Assembly (NCBI GenBank): GCA_041678445.1
Contig: JBAYOD010000101.1
Coordinates: 1 to 11,332 of the forward strand
Length of the DNA: 11,332 nucleotides
Source: Zeimonas sp041678445
GTDB lineage: Bacteria > Pseudomonadota > Gammaproteobacteria > Burkholderiales > Burkholderiaceae_E
Reading direction: 5' to 3'
Below, in pieces: positions 1-6,638 of this stretch (positions are counted from its first letter, which is position 1; every line of letters starts with the position of its first letter). Made by a program: the position numbers and the translations under genes. The notes below the pieces were generated by a model that had not been told where the DNA came from, searched no databases, and saw only the letters and a program-made list of their open reading frames with translations.

Positions 1-592
1 CCGCAAGATCTGCGTGGCGCTGGAAGAGATGAGCCTGGTCTACCGGATCGTGCCGGTGAACATCGGCAAGGACGAGCAGTTCGCTCCCGATTTCCTGAAG
101 ATCAGTCCGAACAACAAGATTCCGGCCATCGTCGATCCCGACGGACCGGACGGCAAGCCGGTGTCGGTCTTCGAGTCCGGCGCCATCCTGCTCTATCTGG
201 CCGAGAAGTCCGGCAGCTTCCTGCCCGAGGATCTGCGGGCGCGGATCGCGGTCTGGGAATGGCTGATGTTCCAGATGGGAGGATTTGGCCCGATGCCGGG
301 GCAGGTTCATCATTTCGCCGGCTTGCAGAACGAGGAAGACCGCCGCTACGGTCTGGAGCGTTTCATGAAGGAGACTCGCCGGCTCTACGGGGTGATGGAT
401 CGCCGGCTCGCGGATCACGAATGGTTCGCCGGTGAACTGTCGATTGCCGATTTCGCCATCGTGGGCTGGGCCTGGCGCCACCAGCGGCACAAGGTCGACC
501 TGGCCGATTTCCCCAACGTGAAGCGGTGGTACGAGGCGATGATGGCCCGTCCGGGTGTGCGGCGCGGCTTCGAGGTGCCGATCATCGCCTGA
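1..592 (+). CDS. Glutathione S-transferase family protein, YfcG/YghU-like (5' truncated by window edge)
   Basis: The reading frame is open from base 2 and ends in TGA at 590-592, so the true start lies upstream. A GTG at 14 is in frame, but the codons before it (R-K-I-C) look like the end of the family's N-terminal 'PNGRK' segment, so it is probably not the start. About 196 residues are visible. The N-terminal thioredoxin-like half shows the GST signatures NNKIPAIVD (cis-Pro loop) and FESGAILLYLAEK (the ES pair binds the glutathione gamma-glutamyl group). The helical C-terminal half holds GGFGPMPGQVHHF, a segment typical of the bacterial YfcG/YghU (Nu-class) proteins, and then WFAGELSIADFAIVGW. 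Members are cytosolic glutathione-dependent disulfide reductases or transferases; the substrate here is unknown. It converges on the P-loop kinase gene across a 140-base spacer. The family call is firm, the subclass probable. Confidence 0.9.
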   Translation, partial: RKICVALEEMSLVYRIVPVNIGKDEQFAPDFLKISPNNKIPAIVDPDGPDGKPVSVFESGAILLYLAEKSGSFLPEDLRARIAVWEWLMFQMGGFGPMPGQVHHFAGLQNEEDRRYGLERFMKETRRLYGVMDRRLADHEWFAGELSIADFAIVGWAWRHQRHKVDLADFPNVKRWYEAMMARPGVRRGFEVPIIA

Positions 593-598
593 TGGCCG

Positions 599-711
599 TT
601 CGCGTTCGGGCGCCTGGGGCAGCCAAGGTGCGGGGGCTGGGCAAGCACCCGGCGTGCGCCGAAACCTTGCCCCGCGTCCTGGCCCGCCGCTCCCTATTAT
701 TCGAACGCGAA
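599..711. repeat. Widely spaced 10-bp inverted repeat in the convergent spacer
   Basis: The spacer between the GST stop (592) and the kinase stop (733) carries ttcgcgttcg at 599-608 and its exact reverse complement cgaacgcgaa at 702-711. The interval between the arms is 93 bases and itself contains small GC-rich hairpins such as cggcgtgcgccg (650-661). There is no clear T-tract after a hairpin on either strand, so I do not call an intrinsic terminator. The repeat may help end transcription from both sides or may be chance in GC-rich DNA. Confidence 0.3.
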
Positions 712-732
712 GGGGTAGTGCGCCGTGCCTGG

Positions 733-1335
733 CTAGCGCAGCGCAGCCAGCAGCCGCTCGAAGCGAGCCGCATCGCGCACGGTGTTGTCGTAGCGGATCA
801 GTTCCGGGTGGACGGCCGGATCGGGGTCGAAGCGGCGCTTGCGGTATTCGTCCCAGTGTTCGAGCTTGTAGCGGTCGCGGTGATCGCCGCGGGCCACGAT
901 CCGGCGCCTGGCCTCGGCCTCGTCGAGCATGACCCAGACGATGCGGATCGGCGTGGCCGGCGGCAGGCCGAGGGCCTCGGCATCGAACATGCGCCGGCTC
1001 TTCACTTCGCGTGAGAACGGGCCGACCAGCACCGTGTTGACTCCCAGCGACAGGTTCTCGGCGGCGATGTCGAGCAGGCCCGAATACTCCTGGTCGCGCA
1101 GGTTCTCCAGGTAGGTCGGGCTGTCGCGGTCGTCGGGATCGCCGGTCAGCAGGCCCATCACCTTCGAGCTGAAGGCGCCGTAAACCGTGTCCTTGTCGAG
1201 CACGCAGAAGCTCTCGCCGGTGGCGGCGTGCAGGCGCGGCACCGCCATCCGGGCGATCGTGGTCTTGCCGGTGCCCGAGTGGCCGGCGAACACGATCAGC
1301 CGGGGGCCTGTGCCGGCCGGGGTTGGTGCCGTCAT
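733..1335 (-). CDS. P-loop kinase-like ATPase (AAA/zeta-type), 200 aa, coupled to Rieske oxygenase gene
   Basis: This small cytosolic protein has a clear Walker A motif, GHSGTGKT at residues 18-25, after a hydrophobic first strand (LIVFA). DKDT at 47-50 sits where many small P-loop kinases (gluconate kinase or chloramphenicol phosphotransferase type) have the acidic pair that contacts the acceptor or magnesium. VLVGPF (102-107) and RIVWVMLDEAEARRRIVARGD (131-151) fit later strands and an arginine-rich lid helix. It is therefore probably a metabolite kinase or nucleotide-dependent phosphotransferase rather than a true AAA+ machine; the acceptor is unknown. The ATG at 1335 shares one base with the TGA of the upstream Rieske gene (TGATG), which implies translational coupling and co-expression. 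The family is seen directly; any role in the oxygenase pathway is inferred. Confidence 0.8.
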   Translation of the reverse strand: MTAPTPAGTGPRLIVFAGHSGTGKTTIARMAVPRLHAATGESFCVLDKDTVYGAFSSKVMGLLTGDPDDRDSPTYLENLRDQEYSGLLDIAAENLSLGVNTVLVGPFSREVKSRRMFDAEALGLPPATPIRIVWVMLDEAEARRRIVARGDHRDRYKLEHWDEYRKRRFDPDPAVHPELIRYDNTVRDAARFERLLAALR

Positions 1336-2480
1336 CAGTCGCCCAGGGCGCCGAGTTCGCGCCGCAGGAATTCGTGGAAGTGCTGCATGCCGTCTTCCAT
1401 CGGGCTCTGGTAGGGCCCGGTTTCGTTCAGGCCGCGTTCGAGCAGGGCGCGCCGGCCCGCATCCATGCGCAGCGCGATCTCGTCATCCTCGATTGCGGTT
1501 TCCATGTAGGCAGCGCGCTCGGCCTCGACGAATTCGCGCTCGAACAGGACGATTTCCTCGGGATAGTAGAACTCGACGATGTTGGTGGTCTGCCGGGGGC
1601 CGCGCGGAATCAGGCTGGACACCACCAGGACCTGCGGGTACCACTCGACCATCACGTTCGGGAAATAGGTCAGCCAGATGGCGCCGTATTTCGGCAGCGC
1701 GCCGTCGTTGAACTTCAGGACCTGCTCATGCCAGCGCCGATAGGCGGGTGAACCGGGCGTTTTCAGGCCATTGTGGAGGCCGACCGTCTGGACCGAGTGC
1801 CAATCGCCGAACTCCCAGCGCAGGTCGTCGCAGGTGACGAAGTGGCCGAGCCCGGGGTGGAAGGGCGCAACGTGGTAGTCCTCGAGGTAGACCTCGAGGA
1901 AGGTCTTCCAGTTGTAATCGCATTCGTGGATCTCGACGTGATCGAGCAGGTAGCCCGAGAAGTCCAGATCCTGGCTGACCCCGAGCCTGGCGAGGTCGGC
2001 CGCGACATCGCGCGGGCCTTCGAACAGCAGGCCCTGCCAGTTCTGCAGCGGCGTATTGTGCAGTTTCACGCAGGGCTGCTCGGCGAAGTGCGGCGCACCC
2101 AGCAGCTCGCCTTTCAGGTCGTAGGTCCAGCGGTGGACGGGGCAGACGATGTTGCCGGCACTGCCGATGTTGCCGCGGCCCTCGAGCATGATCGCCTGGC
2201 GGTGGCGGCAGACATTGGACAGCAGTGCGACCCCTTCGGCATTGCGAACCAGCACCCGCCCGCCGCGTTCGGCTTCGAGGACATGGTAGTCGCCGAACTC
2301 GGGCACCATCAGCTGGTGGCCGACATAGCCGGGGCCCTGGCGGAACAGGCTCGCGAGTTCGCGCTGGAACAGCGCCTCATCGAAGTAGGCCGAAACGGGG
2401 AGTTGCGTGCCGGGGAGTTGCGTGCCGGGCAGTTGCGTGCGTGAGGGACTGAGGTGCTCACGACGACCCAGATCCGACAT
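1335..2480 (-). CDS. Rieske non-heme iron oxygenase, alpha-subunit type (aromatic ring-hydroxylating dioxygenase family)
   Basis: The 381-residue length is usual for a catalytic alpha subunit. The Rieske [2Fe-2S] ligands are C91 and H93 (CRH) and C113 and H116 (CPVH), inside a normal Rieske fold. The mononuclear iron site shows H203 and H208 in EDYHVAPFHPGL, with the third ligand likely D332 or D333 in AIEDDE. The bridging acid three residues before the first histidine is Glu (E200), not the Asp of naphthalene dioxygenase; Glu is also found in carnitine oxygenase CntA, so a non-aromatic substrate is possible. No beta subunit or reductase gene lies alongside. The ATG at 2480 is set by a strong GGAGG six bases upstream. 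Residues 16-28 contain a short repeat (QLPGT QLPGT QLP) encoded by 15-bp DNA repeats. It faces away from xseB and is followed by the coupled kinase gene. The substrate is unknown. Confidence 0.9.
   Translation of the reverse strand: MSDLGRREHLSPSRTQLPGTQLPGTQLPVSAYFDEALFQRELASLFRQGPGYVGHQLMVPEFGDYHVLEAERGGRVLVRNAEGVALLSNVCRHRQAIMLEGRGNIGSAGNIVCPVHRWTYDLKGELLGAPHFAEQPCVKLHNTPLQNWQGLLFEGPRDVAADLARLGVSQDLDFSGYLLDHVEIHECDYNWKTFLEVYLEDYHVAPFHPGLGHFVTCDDLRWEFGDWHSVQTVGLHNGLKTPGSPAYRRWHEQVLKFNDGALPKYGAIWLTYFPNVMVEWYPQVLVVSSLIPRGPRQTTNIVEFYYPEEIVLFEREFVEAERAAYMETAIEDDEIALRMDAGRRALLERGLNETGPYQSPMEDGMQHFHEFLRRELGALGD
2401..2440. repeat. 15-bp tandem direct repeat within the Rieske gene 5' end
   Basis: On the + strand the unit agttgcgtgccgggg occurs at 2401-2415, again at 2416-2430 with one change (last base c), and a third time as its first 10 bases at 2431-2440. 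It is in frame and encodes repeats of five residues (QLPGT) in the N-terminal tail ahead of the conserved fold, so copy number could change without disrupting the protein. Confidence 0.85.
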
Positions 2481-2507
2481 CCTGATCCTCCGTCGCAGCG
2501 CGCCAGC

Positions 2508-2536
2508 ATCGTACCGATGGCTGCTGCGATCGACAA
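2508..2536 (-). promoter_or_regulatory. Candidate sigma-70 promoter for the Rieske/kinase operon
   Basis: Read on the minus strand, TTGTCG (2536-2531) and TACGAT (2513-2508) are separated by 17 bases. They match the -35 consensus TTGACA at four of six positions and the -10 consensus TATAAT at four of six. The predicted start would leave a leader of about 20 bases containing the GGAGG ribosome binding site. This is a by-eye match only. Confidence 0.4.
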
Positions 2537-2550
2537 AAGGCGTAAGAATA

Positions 2551-2576
2551 CCCGGTTTCGAGAAGCCGGGTAAAAT
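2551..2576 (+). promoter_or_regulatory. Hairpin and possible -10 box upstream of xseB-ispA-dxs
   Basis: An 8-bp stem with one G-T pair (cccggttt / aagccggg, loop cgag) spans 2551-2570 and is followed directly by TAAAAT at 2571-2576, a good -10 match. No convincing -35 lies 16-18 bases upstream; that space is occupied by the palindrome, which could instead bind a regulator. The AT-rich run here stands out from the GC-rich surroundings and lies about 40 bases before the xseB ATG. Confidence 0.3.
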
Positions 2577-2616
2577 TTCAGCTTCGTCCCTTGCGCTCTG
2601 TCAGAGTCAGTTCCAG

Positions 2617-2913
2617 ATGGCCCGTTCGCCCAGCAATTCCGATCCTGTCCGTCCGCCCGCCACCGAGGGCGGCAGTGCGGTGCAGGACGCCTCCGGTCCG
2701 GCCAGCTTCGAGACCGTGCTGGCCGAACTCGAGGGTATCGTCGAGCAGATGGAAACCGGTGCGCTGAGCCTCGAGCAGTCGCTGGCCGCCTACAAGCGGG
2801 GCGCCGAACTGGTTGGCGTCGCCCGCAAGGCCCTGACCGACGTCGAGCAGCAGGTGCGCATCCTCGAAGCCGATGTGCTCAAGCCTTTCGAGAGCGGGGA
2901 CGCCGAGTCGTGA
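2617..2913 (+). CDS. xseB: Exodeoxyribonuclease VII small subunit
   Basis: XseB joins the large subunit XseA to form exonuclease VII, which degrades single-stranded DNA to oligonucleotides in the cytoplasm. The protein is 98 residues long. After a low-complexity, probably disordered tail of about 29 residues come the family's conserved helices: SFETVLAELEGIVEQMETGALSLEQSL (residues 30-56), then AAYKRGAELVGVARKALTDVEQQVRIL. The ATG at 2617 is chosen because the open frame further upstream encodes unconserved sequence that runs through the promoter region; its ribosome binding site is weak (AGAG at 2603-2606). The last codon and stop overlap the ispA start by 4 bases (GTGA), so the two are probably translationally coupled. 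xseB upstream of ispA and dxs is a widespread proteobacterial arrangement. xseA is not in the window. Confidence 0.95.
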   Translation: MARSPSNSDPVRPPATEGGSAVQDASGPASFETVLAELEGIVEQMETGALSLEQSLAAYKRGAELVGVARKALTDVEQQVRILEADVLKPFESGDAES

Positions 2914-3794
2914 GCCAGTCCTTCGGTGACTGGATGGCGGCCTCGCTCGCCCGGGTCGAGCATGCGCTCGAATCGGCGTTGCCGGCTGCCGATACGCATC
3001 CGGCCGCGCTGCACGAGGCGATGCGCTATGCGGCGCTCGGTGCCGGCAAACGGGTGCGGCCGCTGCTGGTGATGGCCGCCGGTGAGTCGGTGGGTGCCCC
3101 CGGGCAGGCGCTCGAGGCTGCCGGCTGTGCGGTCGAACTGATCCACTGCTATTCGCTGGTCCATGACGATCTGCCGTGCATGGACGACGATGTGCTGCGA
3201 CGCGGCCGCCCGACGGTGCACGTGGTCTGGGGCGAGGCGCTGGCGATGCTGGTCGGCGACGCACTGCAGGCGCGCGCCTTCGAGGTGTTGGGCGGCATCG
3301 ATCTGCCGGCGACCGCCCGCATGGTCGCCGAGCTGGCTGCGGCGGCGGGTTCCACCGGCATGGCGGGCGGCCAGGCGATCGACCTTGCGGCCGTCGGCGG
3401 GCCGATGGCGCAGGCCGCCCTGGAGGGTATGCACAGGCGCAAGACCGGGGCGTTGCTGCGGGCCTCGGTCCGGCTCGGTGCGATGGCTGCCGGACCGGCA
3501 GCCTGGCAGGCGGCGCAGCCGGCGCTCGACGTCTACGCAGACGCGATCGGGCTGGCTTTCCAGGTCGTCGACGACATTCTCGATGTCGAGGGCGATGCCG
3601 CCACGCTGGGCAAGACGGCCGGCAAGGATGCCGACCAGGAGAAACCCACCTATGTCTCGGTGCTCGGGCTGGACGAGTCGAAGCGGATGGCCGCGTCGCT
3701 GCACGATGCGGCCCGGGCAGCCCTCGAGCCGCTGGGCGCGGCCGGCACGCGGTTGCGCGAGCTGGCCGATCTGATCGTGCTGAGGCGCTCATGA
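2910..3794 (+). CDS. ispA: Farnesyl diphosphate synthase (geranyltranstransferase)
   Basis: The enzyme condenses isopentenyl diphosphate with dimethylallyl and then geranyl diphosphate to make C15 farnesyl diphosphate, the precursor of quinone side chains and undecaprenyl phosphate. At 294 residues it has family length. The first aspartate-rich motif is DDLPCMDDD (residues 86-94), the six-residue-spaced bacterial form. The second is DDILD (221-225). GKRVRP (46-51), RRKTGAL (176-182) and GKTAGKDADQEKPTYV (234-249) are further signature segments. Y81 and S82, five and four residues before the first motif, fit a C15 product. The start is GTG at 2910 inside the xseB stop; the stop overlaps the dxs ATG (ATGA). 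It consumes the products of the pathway that Dxs starts. Confidence 0.96.
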   Translation: MSQSFGDWMAASLARVEHALESALPAADTHPAALHEAMRYAALGAGKRVRPLLVMAAGESVGAPGQALEAAGCAVELIHCYSLVHDDLPCMDDDVLRRGRPTVHVVWGEALAMLVGDALQARAFEVLGGIDLPATARMVAELAAAAGSTGMAGGQAIDLAAVGGPMAQAALEGMHRRKTGALLRASVRLGAMAAGPAAWQAAQPALDVYADAIGLAFQVVDDILDVEGDAATLGKTAGKDADQEKPTYVSVLGLDESKRMAASLHDAARAALEPLGAAGTRLRELADLIVLRRS

Positions 3795-5695
3795 CCGACC
3801 TTTCCGATTCGGGCCTGCAGGGCCCGGCGCCCGGTGCGCTGCTGGCCGGGATCGACGATCCGGTCGCGCTGCGCCGGCTCGAGCGCGGCCAGCTCGTGCA
3901 GCTCGCCGACGAGTTGCGCGAGTTCGTCCTGCAGTCGGTCTCGCGCACCGGCGGCCACCTGTCGTCGAATCTCGGCACGGTCGAGCTTGCGATCGCGCTG
4001 CACTATGTGTTCGATACGCCGCGTGACCGGCTGATCTGGGACGTCGGCCACCAGAGTTATCCGCACAAGATCCTGACCGGCCGGCGCGGGCAGATGCATA
4101 CGCTGCGCCAGTTCGGCGGGATATCGGGTTTTCCGAAGCGCAGCGAGAGCCGCTACGACGCCTTCGGTACCGCACATTCGTCGACCTCGATCTCGGCGGC
4201 GCTCGGCATGGCAGTCGCCTCGCGCAACAAGGGCGAGAACGAGGGGCCGGCGCGGCGCCGTCACGTCGCCGTGATCGGCGACGGGGCCATGACGGCGGGG
4301 ATGGCCTTCGAGGCGATGAACAATGCCGGGGTCACCCCGGACATCGACCTGCTGGTGATCCTGAACGACAACGACATGTCGATCTCGCCGCCGGTCGGTG
4401 CCCTCAACCGCCATCTGGCGAACCTGCTGTCGGGGCGTTTCTACACCCGGGCACGCGACCTCGGTCGCGCCGTGCTGTCCAGCGTGCCGCCGCTGTTCGA
4501 GCTGGCCAAGCGCTTCGAGGAGCACGCCAAAGGCATGGTGGTGCCGGGCACGCTGTTCGAGGAGCTGGGCTTCAACTACGTCGGGCCGATCGATGGCCAC
4601 GACCTCGGCACGCTGGTGGCGACGCTGCAGAACCTGCGCGAACTGCGCGGGCCGCAGTTCCTGCACGTGGTCACGCGCAAGGGGCAGGGCTACAAGCTGG
4701 CCGAAGTCGACCCGGTGCTCTATCACGGACCCGGCCGCTTCGATCCGGGGCAGGGCATCGTCAAGGCCGCCGGCAGCGGCAAGCCGACCTACACGCAGGT
4801 GTTCTCGGACTGGATCTGCGACATGGCGCAGGCCGACAAACGACTGGTCGCGATCACCCCGGCCATGCGCGAGGGCTCAGGCCTGGTGGAGTTCGAGCGA
4901 CGCTTCCCGACGCGCTACTTCGACGTCGGGATCGCCGAGCAGCACGCCGTCAGTTTCGCCGCCGGCATCGCCTGTGAGGGCCTGAAACCGGTCGTTGCGA
5001 TCTACAGCACCTTTCTGCAGCGGGGCTACGACCAGTTGATCCACGACGTGGCGCTGCAGAACCTGCCGGTCATGTTTGCGCTCGATCGTGCCGGCGTGGT
5101 CGGTGCCGATGGTGCGACACATGCCGGCGCCTATGATTTCGCCTATCTGCGCTGCGTGCCGAACCTGGTGGTCTACGCGCCCAGTGACGAGAACGAGTGC
5201 CGGCAGATGCTCTACAGCGCCTTCCGGCACGACGGGCCATCCGCCGTCCGCTATCCGCGCGGCGCCGGGATCGGTGCGCCGGTCGAGAAAACCTTCACCG
5301 AGATCCCGCTCGGCAAGGCCGAGCTGCGCAGGCAGGGGAAGCGGATCGCGATCCTGGCCTTCGGCACCCTGCTGGCGCCGGCACTGGCGGCCGGCGAAGC
5401 GCTCGACGCCACCGTCGTCAACATGCGCTTCGTCAAGCCGGTCGATGCCGATCTGCTGGTCGAGCTGGCTGCCACCCACGAAGCCTTCGTTACCGTGGAA
5501 GAGCATGTGGTGATGGGGGGCGCCGGCAGTGCCGTGGCCGAAGCCATGGCCGAACGCGGCATCGTGCTGCCGTTGCTGCAGCTCGGCCTGCCCGACCGCT
5601 TCATCGACCACGGTGAGCAGGCCCAGCTGCTGCGGATGGAGGGGCTGGACGGCAAGGGGATCGAGCGCTCGGTGCGCGAGCGCTTCGCGATCTGA
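3791..5695 (+). CDS. dxs: 1-deoxy-D-xylulose-5-phosphate synthase
   Basis: Dxs condenses pyruvate with glyceraldehyde 3-phosphate, with loss of CO2, using thiamine diphosphate. DXP feeds the MEP isoprenoid pathway and the synthesis of thiamine and pyridoxal phosphate. The product is 634 residues, close to the E. coli enzyme's 620. Visible motifs are GGHLSSNLG (54-62, with catalytic H56), WDVGHQSYPHKILTGRR (83-99), the thiamine-diphosphate/magnesium motif GDGAMTAGMAFEAMNN (163-178) with LNDNDMSI, DVGIAEQHAV (378-387, with E383 activating the cofactor) and DRAGVVGADGATHAGAYDFAYLRCVPN (432-458). The ATG at 3791 overlaps the ispA stop by 4 bases and has GAGG five bases upstream. An open frame extends much further upstream, but it is only a shadow across ispA. 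The next gene converges on it after 44 bases, with no obvious terminator. Confidence 0.97.
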   Translation: MTDLSDSGLQGPAPGALLAGIDDPVALRRLERGQLVQLADELREFVLQSVSRTGGHLSSNLGTVELAIALHYVFDTPRDRLIWDVGHQSYPHKILTGRRGQMHTLRQFGGISGFPKRSESRYDAFGTAHSSTSISAALGMAVASRNKGENEGPARRRHVAVIGDGAMTAGMAFEAMNNAGVTPDIDLLVILNDNDMSISPPVGALNRHLANLLSGRFYTRARDLGRAVLSSVPPLFELAKRFEEHAKGMVVPGTLFEELGFNYVGPIDGHDLGTLVATLQNLRELRGPQFLHVVTRKGQGYKLAEVDPVLYHGPGRFDPGQGIVKAAGSGKPTYTQVFSDWICDMAQADKRLVAITPAMREGSGLVEFERRFPTRYFDVGIAEQHAVSFAAGIACEGLKPVVAIYSTFLQRGYDQLIHDVALQNLPVMFALDRAGVVGADGATHAGAYDFAYLRCVPNLVVYAPSDENECRQMLYSAFRHDGPSAVRYPRGAGIGAPVEKTFTEIPLGKAELRRQGKRIAILAFGTLLAPALAAGEALDATVVNMRFVKPVDADLLVELAATHEAFVTVEEHVVMGGAGSAVAEAMAERGIVLPLLQLGLPDRFIDHGEQAQLLRMEGLDGKGIERSVRERFAI

Positions 5696-5739
5696 CGCGA
5701 CGGCTCGTCTGACCGCGAAACTGCGTTACGGAAGCCGCG

Positions 5740-6558
5740 TTACTTCGGTGCTGCGCGCTTCGAGACGAGGTCCACGAACGCGCGTGTCGTCATCCCCGGG
5801 GTTGCACCCAGGGCTTCGGCAGTGCGGTTCAGGTGCGACAGGAGTCCGGTCTCGTAGACGGAGTCGCCATCGCCGATCCGGGCACTTTCCGCTGAAACGG
5901 TGACGGCCGCGATGCCGCGCTCGTCGAGGGGGGCCAGACGGCTGATGCCGGCATCGTCCTTGCCGACGCCGGCGTCGCAGAAAACCCCTGCCAGCACGTT
6001 CACCGGGAGCCCGGTTTCCCGCTTCTCCCCGAGGAGCGCGCCGTGGGAAGCTGCGATCAGGATCGCACCTTCATCCTCCGGCGACACCAGCGACAGCGAA
6101 TCCATCACGACGATCCGTGGCAGGCCGTCGCCATTACGCTCGGTGTGACGTGACTCGCCGCGTGCCGGGACCGGCAGCGTCGAGGGCGTCGCCGCGAGCA
6201 TCTTGCGAGCGCAATCGGCGACGCGGTCGCCGGGGCGGCAGCCCAGCGCCTCGGCATGACGGTTGACATGGGAAACCATGCCGTGGGCCGCCATGTCGGT
6301 ACCATTGCCGATGCGGCAACTGTCGTGATCGGCCGTCGCGGCGGCGATGGCCAGTTCATCGAGGTATTCGAGGGAACCGATGCCGGCCTGGTCGAGGCCG
6401 ACACCGGCGTCATTGAGAATGACCGCCAGCACGTGGCCTTTCGCGGCGCAGTAGCCGGCATACAGCCCGCCATGCGAGCCGGCAATGACCACCTGGCCGA
6501 CATGGCTCTGGTCGAGCTTCGTGATCGTGTCGACGATCTTCACATCTGCGGACTGCAT
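5740..6558 (-). CDS. Uncharacterised protein made of two diverged copies of one domain, last gene of TRAP operon
   Basis: I do not recognise a named family. The 272-residue protein is an internal duplication. Copy A (about 7-121) and copy B (about 148-267) share, in the same order: IAxSHG (A26-G30; A169-G173), DAGVGxDxAGI (50-60; 195-205), LDExxIAA (66-73; 211-218), S-x-RIGxG (80-86; 225-231) and SHxNRxAEALGxxPG (96-110; 241-255). A linker rich in charged and small residues joins them. Repeated Ser-His-Gly, Asp, Arg and His-x-Asn positions suggest a folded alpha/beta domain with a conserved ligand or active site, but no function is assigned. There is no signal peptide or membrane segment, so it is probably cytosolic. 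The ATG at 6558 is preferred over an in-frame TTG at 6612 because GAG lies seven bases before it and the extension is Arg/Pro-rich. It follows dctP by 80 bases and probably shares its transcript. Confidence 0.8.
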   Translation of the reverse strand: MQSADVKIVDTITKLDQSHVGQVVIAGSHGGLYAGYCAAKGHVLAVILNDAGVGLDQAGIGSLEYLDELAIAAATADHDSCRIGNGTDMAAHGMVSHVNRHAEALGCRPGDRVADCARKMLAATPSTLPVPARGESRHTERNGDGLPRIVVMDSLSLVSPEDEGAILIAASHGALLGEKRETGLPVNVLAGVFCDAGVGKDDAGISRLAPLDERGIAAVTVSAESARIGDGDSVYETGLLSHLNRTAEALGATPGMTTRAFVDLVSKRAAPK

Positions 6559-6580
6559 GGATCGACTCACTCTTGGGTCG

Positions 6581-6598
6581 CGGCCGCCGCGGCGGCCG
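6581..6598. repeat. Perfect 18-bp GC palindrome between dctP and the duplicated-domain gene
   Basis: cggccgccgcggcggccg reads identically on both strands. In RNA it would form a very stable hairpin 22 bases before the downstream ATG. With no following U-tract it is not a standard terminator. It could protect the dctP message from 3' exonucleases or reduce expression of the last gene. Confidence 0.6.
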
Positions 6599-6638
6599 GG
6601 TGAACGGGGCAACAGGCCAACAAGCCTTCAACGTAGCG

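Noticed and set aside
593..732. Intrinsic terminator between the GST and kinase genes
   Set aside because: Only short GC hairpins and a widely spaced inverted repeat are present, with no U-tract after a stem on either strand.
3176..3790. Upstream extension of the dxs frame giving 839 residues
   Set aside because: The added 205 residues are Gly/Arg-rich out-of-frame ispA sequence. The ATG at 3791, with the ATGA overlap and GAGG, fits Dxs family length.
2578..3978. 466-codon open frame on the minus strand opposite xseB and ispA
   Set aside because: The translation is rich in Arg, Pro and Ala with no family motif, and it lies opposite two certain genes. Such frames are usual in GC-rich DNA.
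3650..4726. 358-codon minus-strand frame opposite dxs
   Set aside because: It is antisense to the strongly conserved dxs coding sequence and shows no domain; a shadow frame.
5696..5739. Terminator between dxs and the convergent duplicated-domain gene
   Set aside because: The 44 bases contain a gcgttac direct repeat that continues into the end of the next gene, but no stable stem with a T-run.
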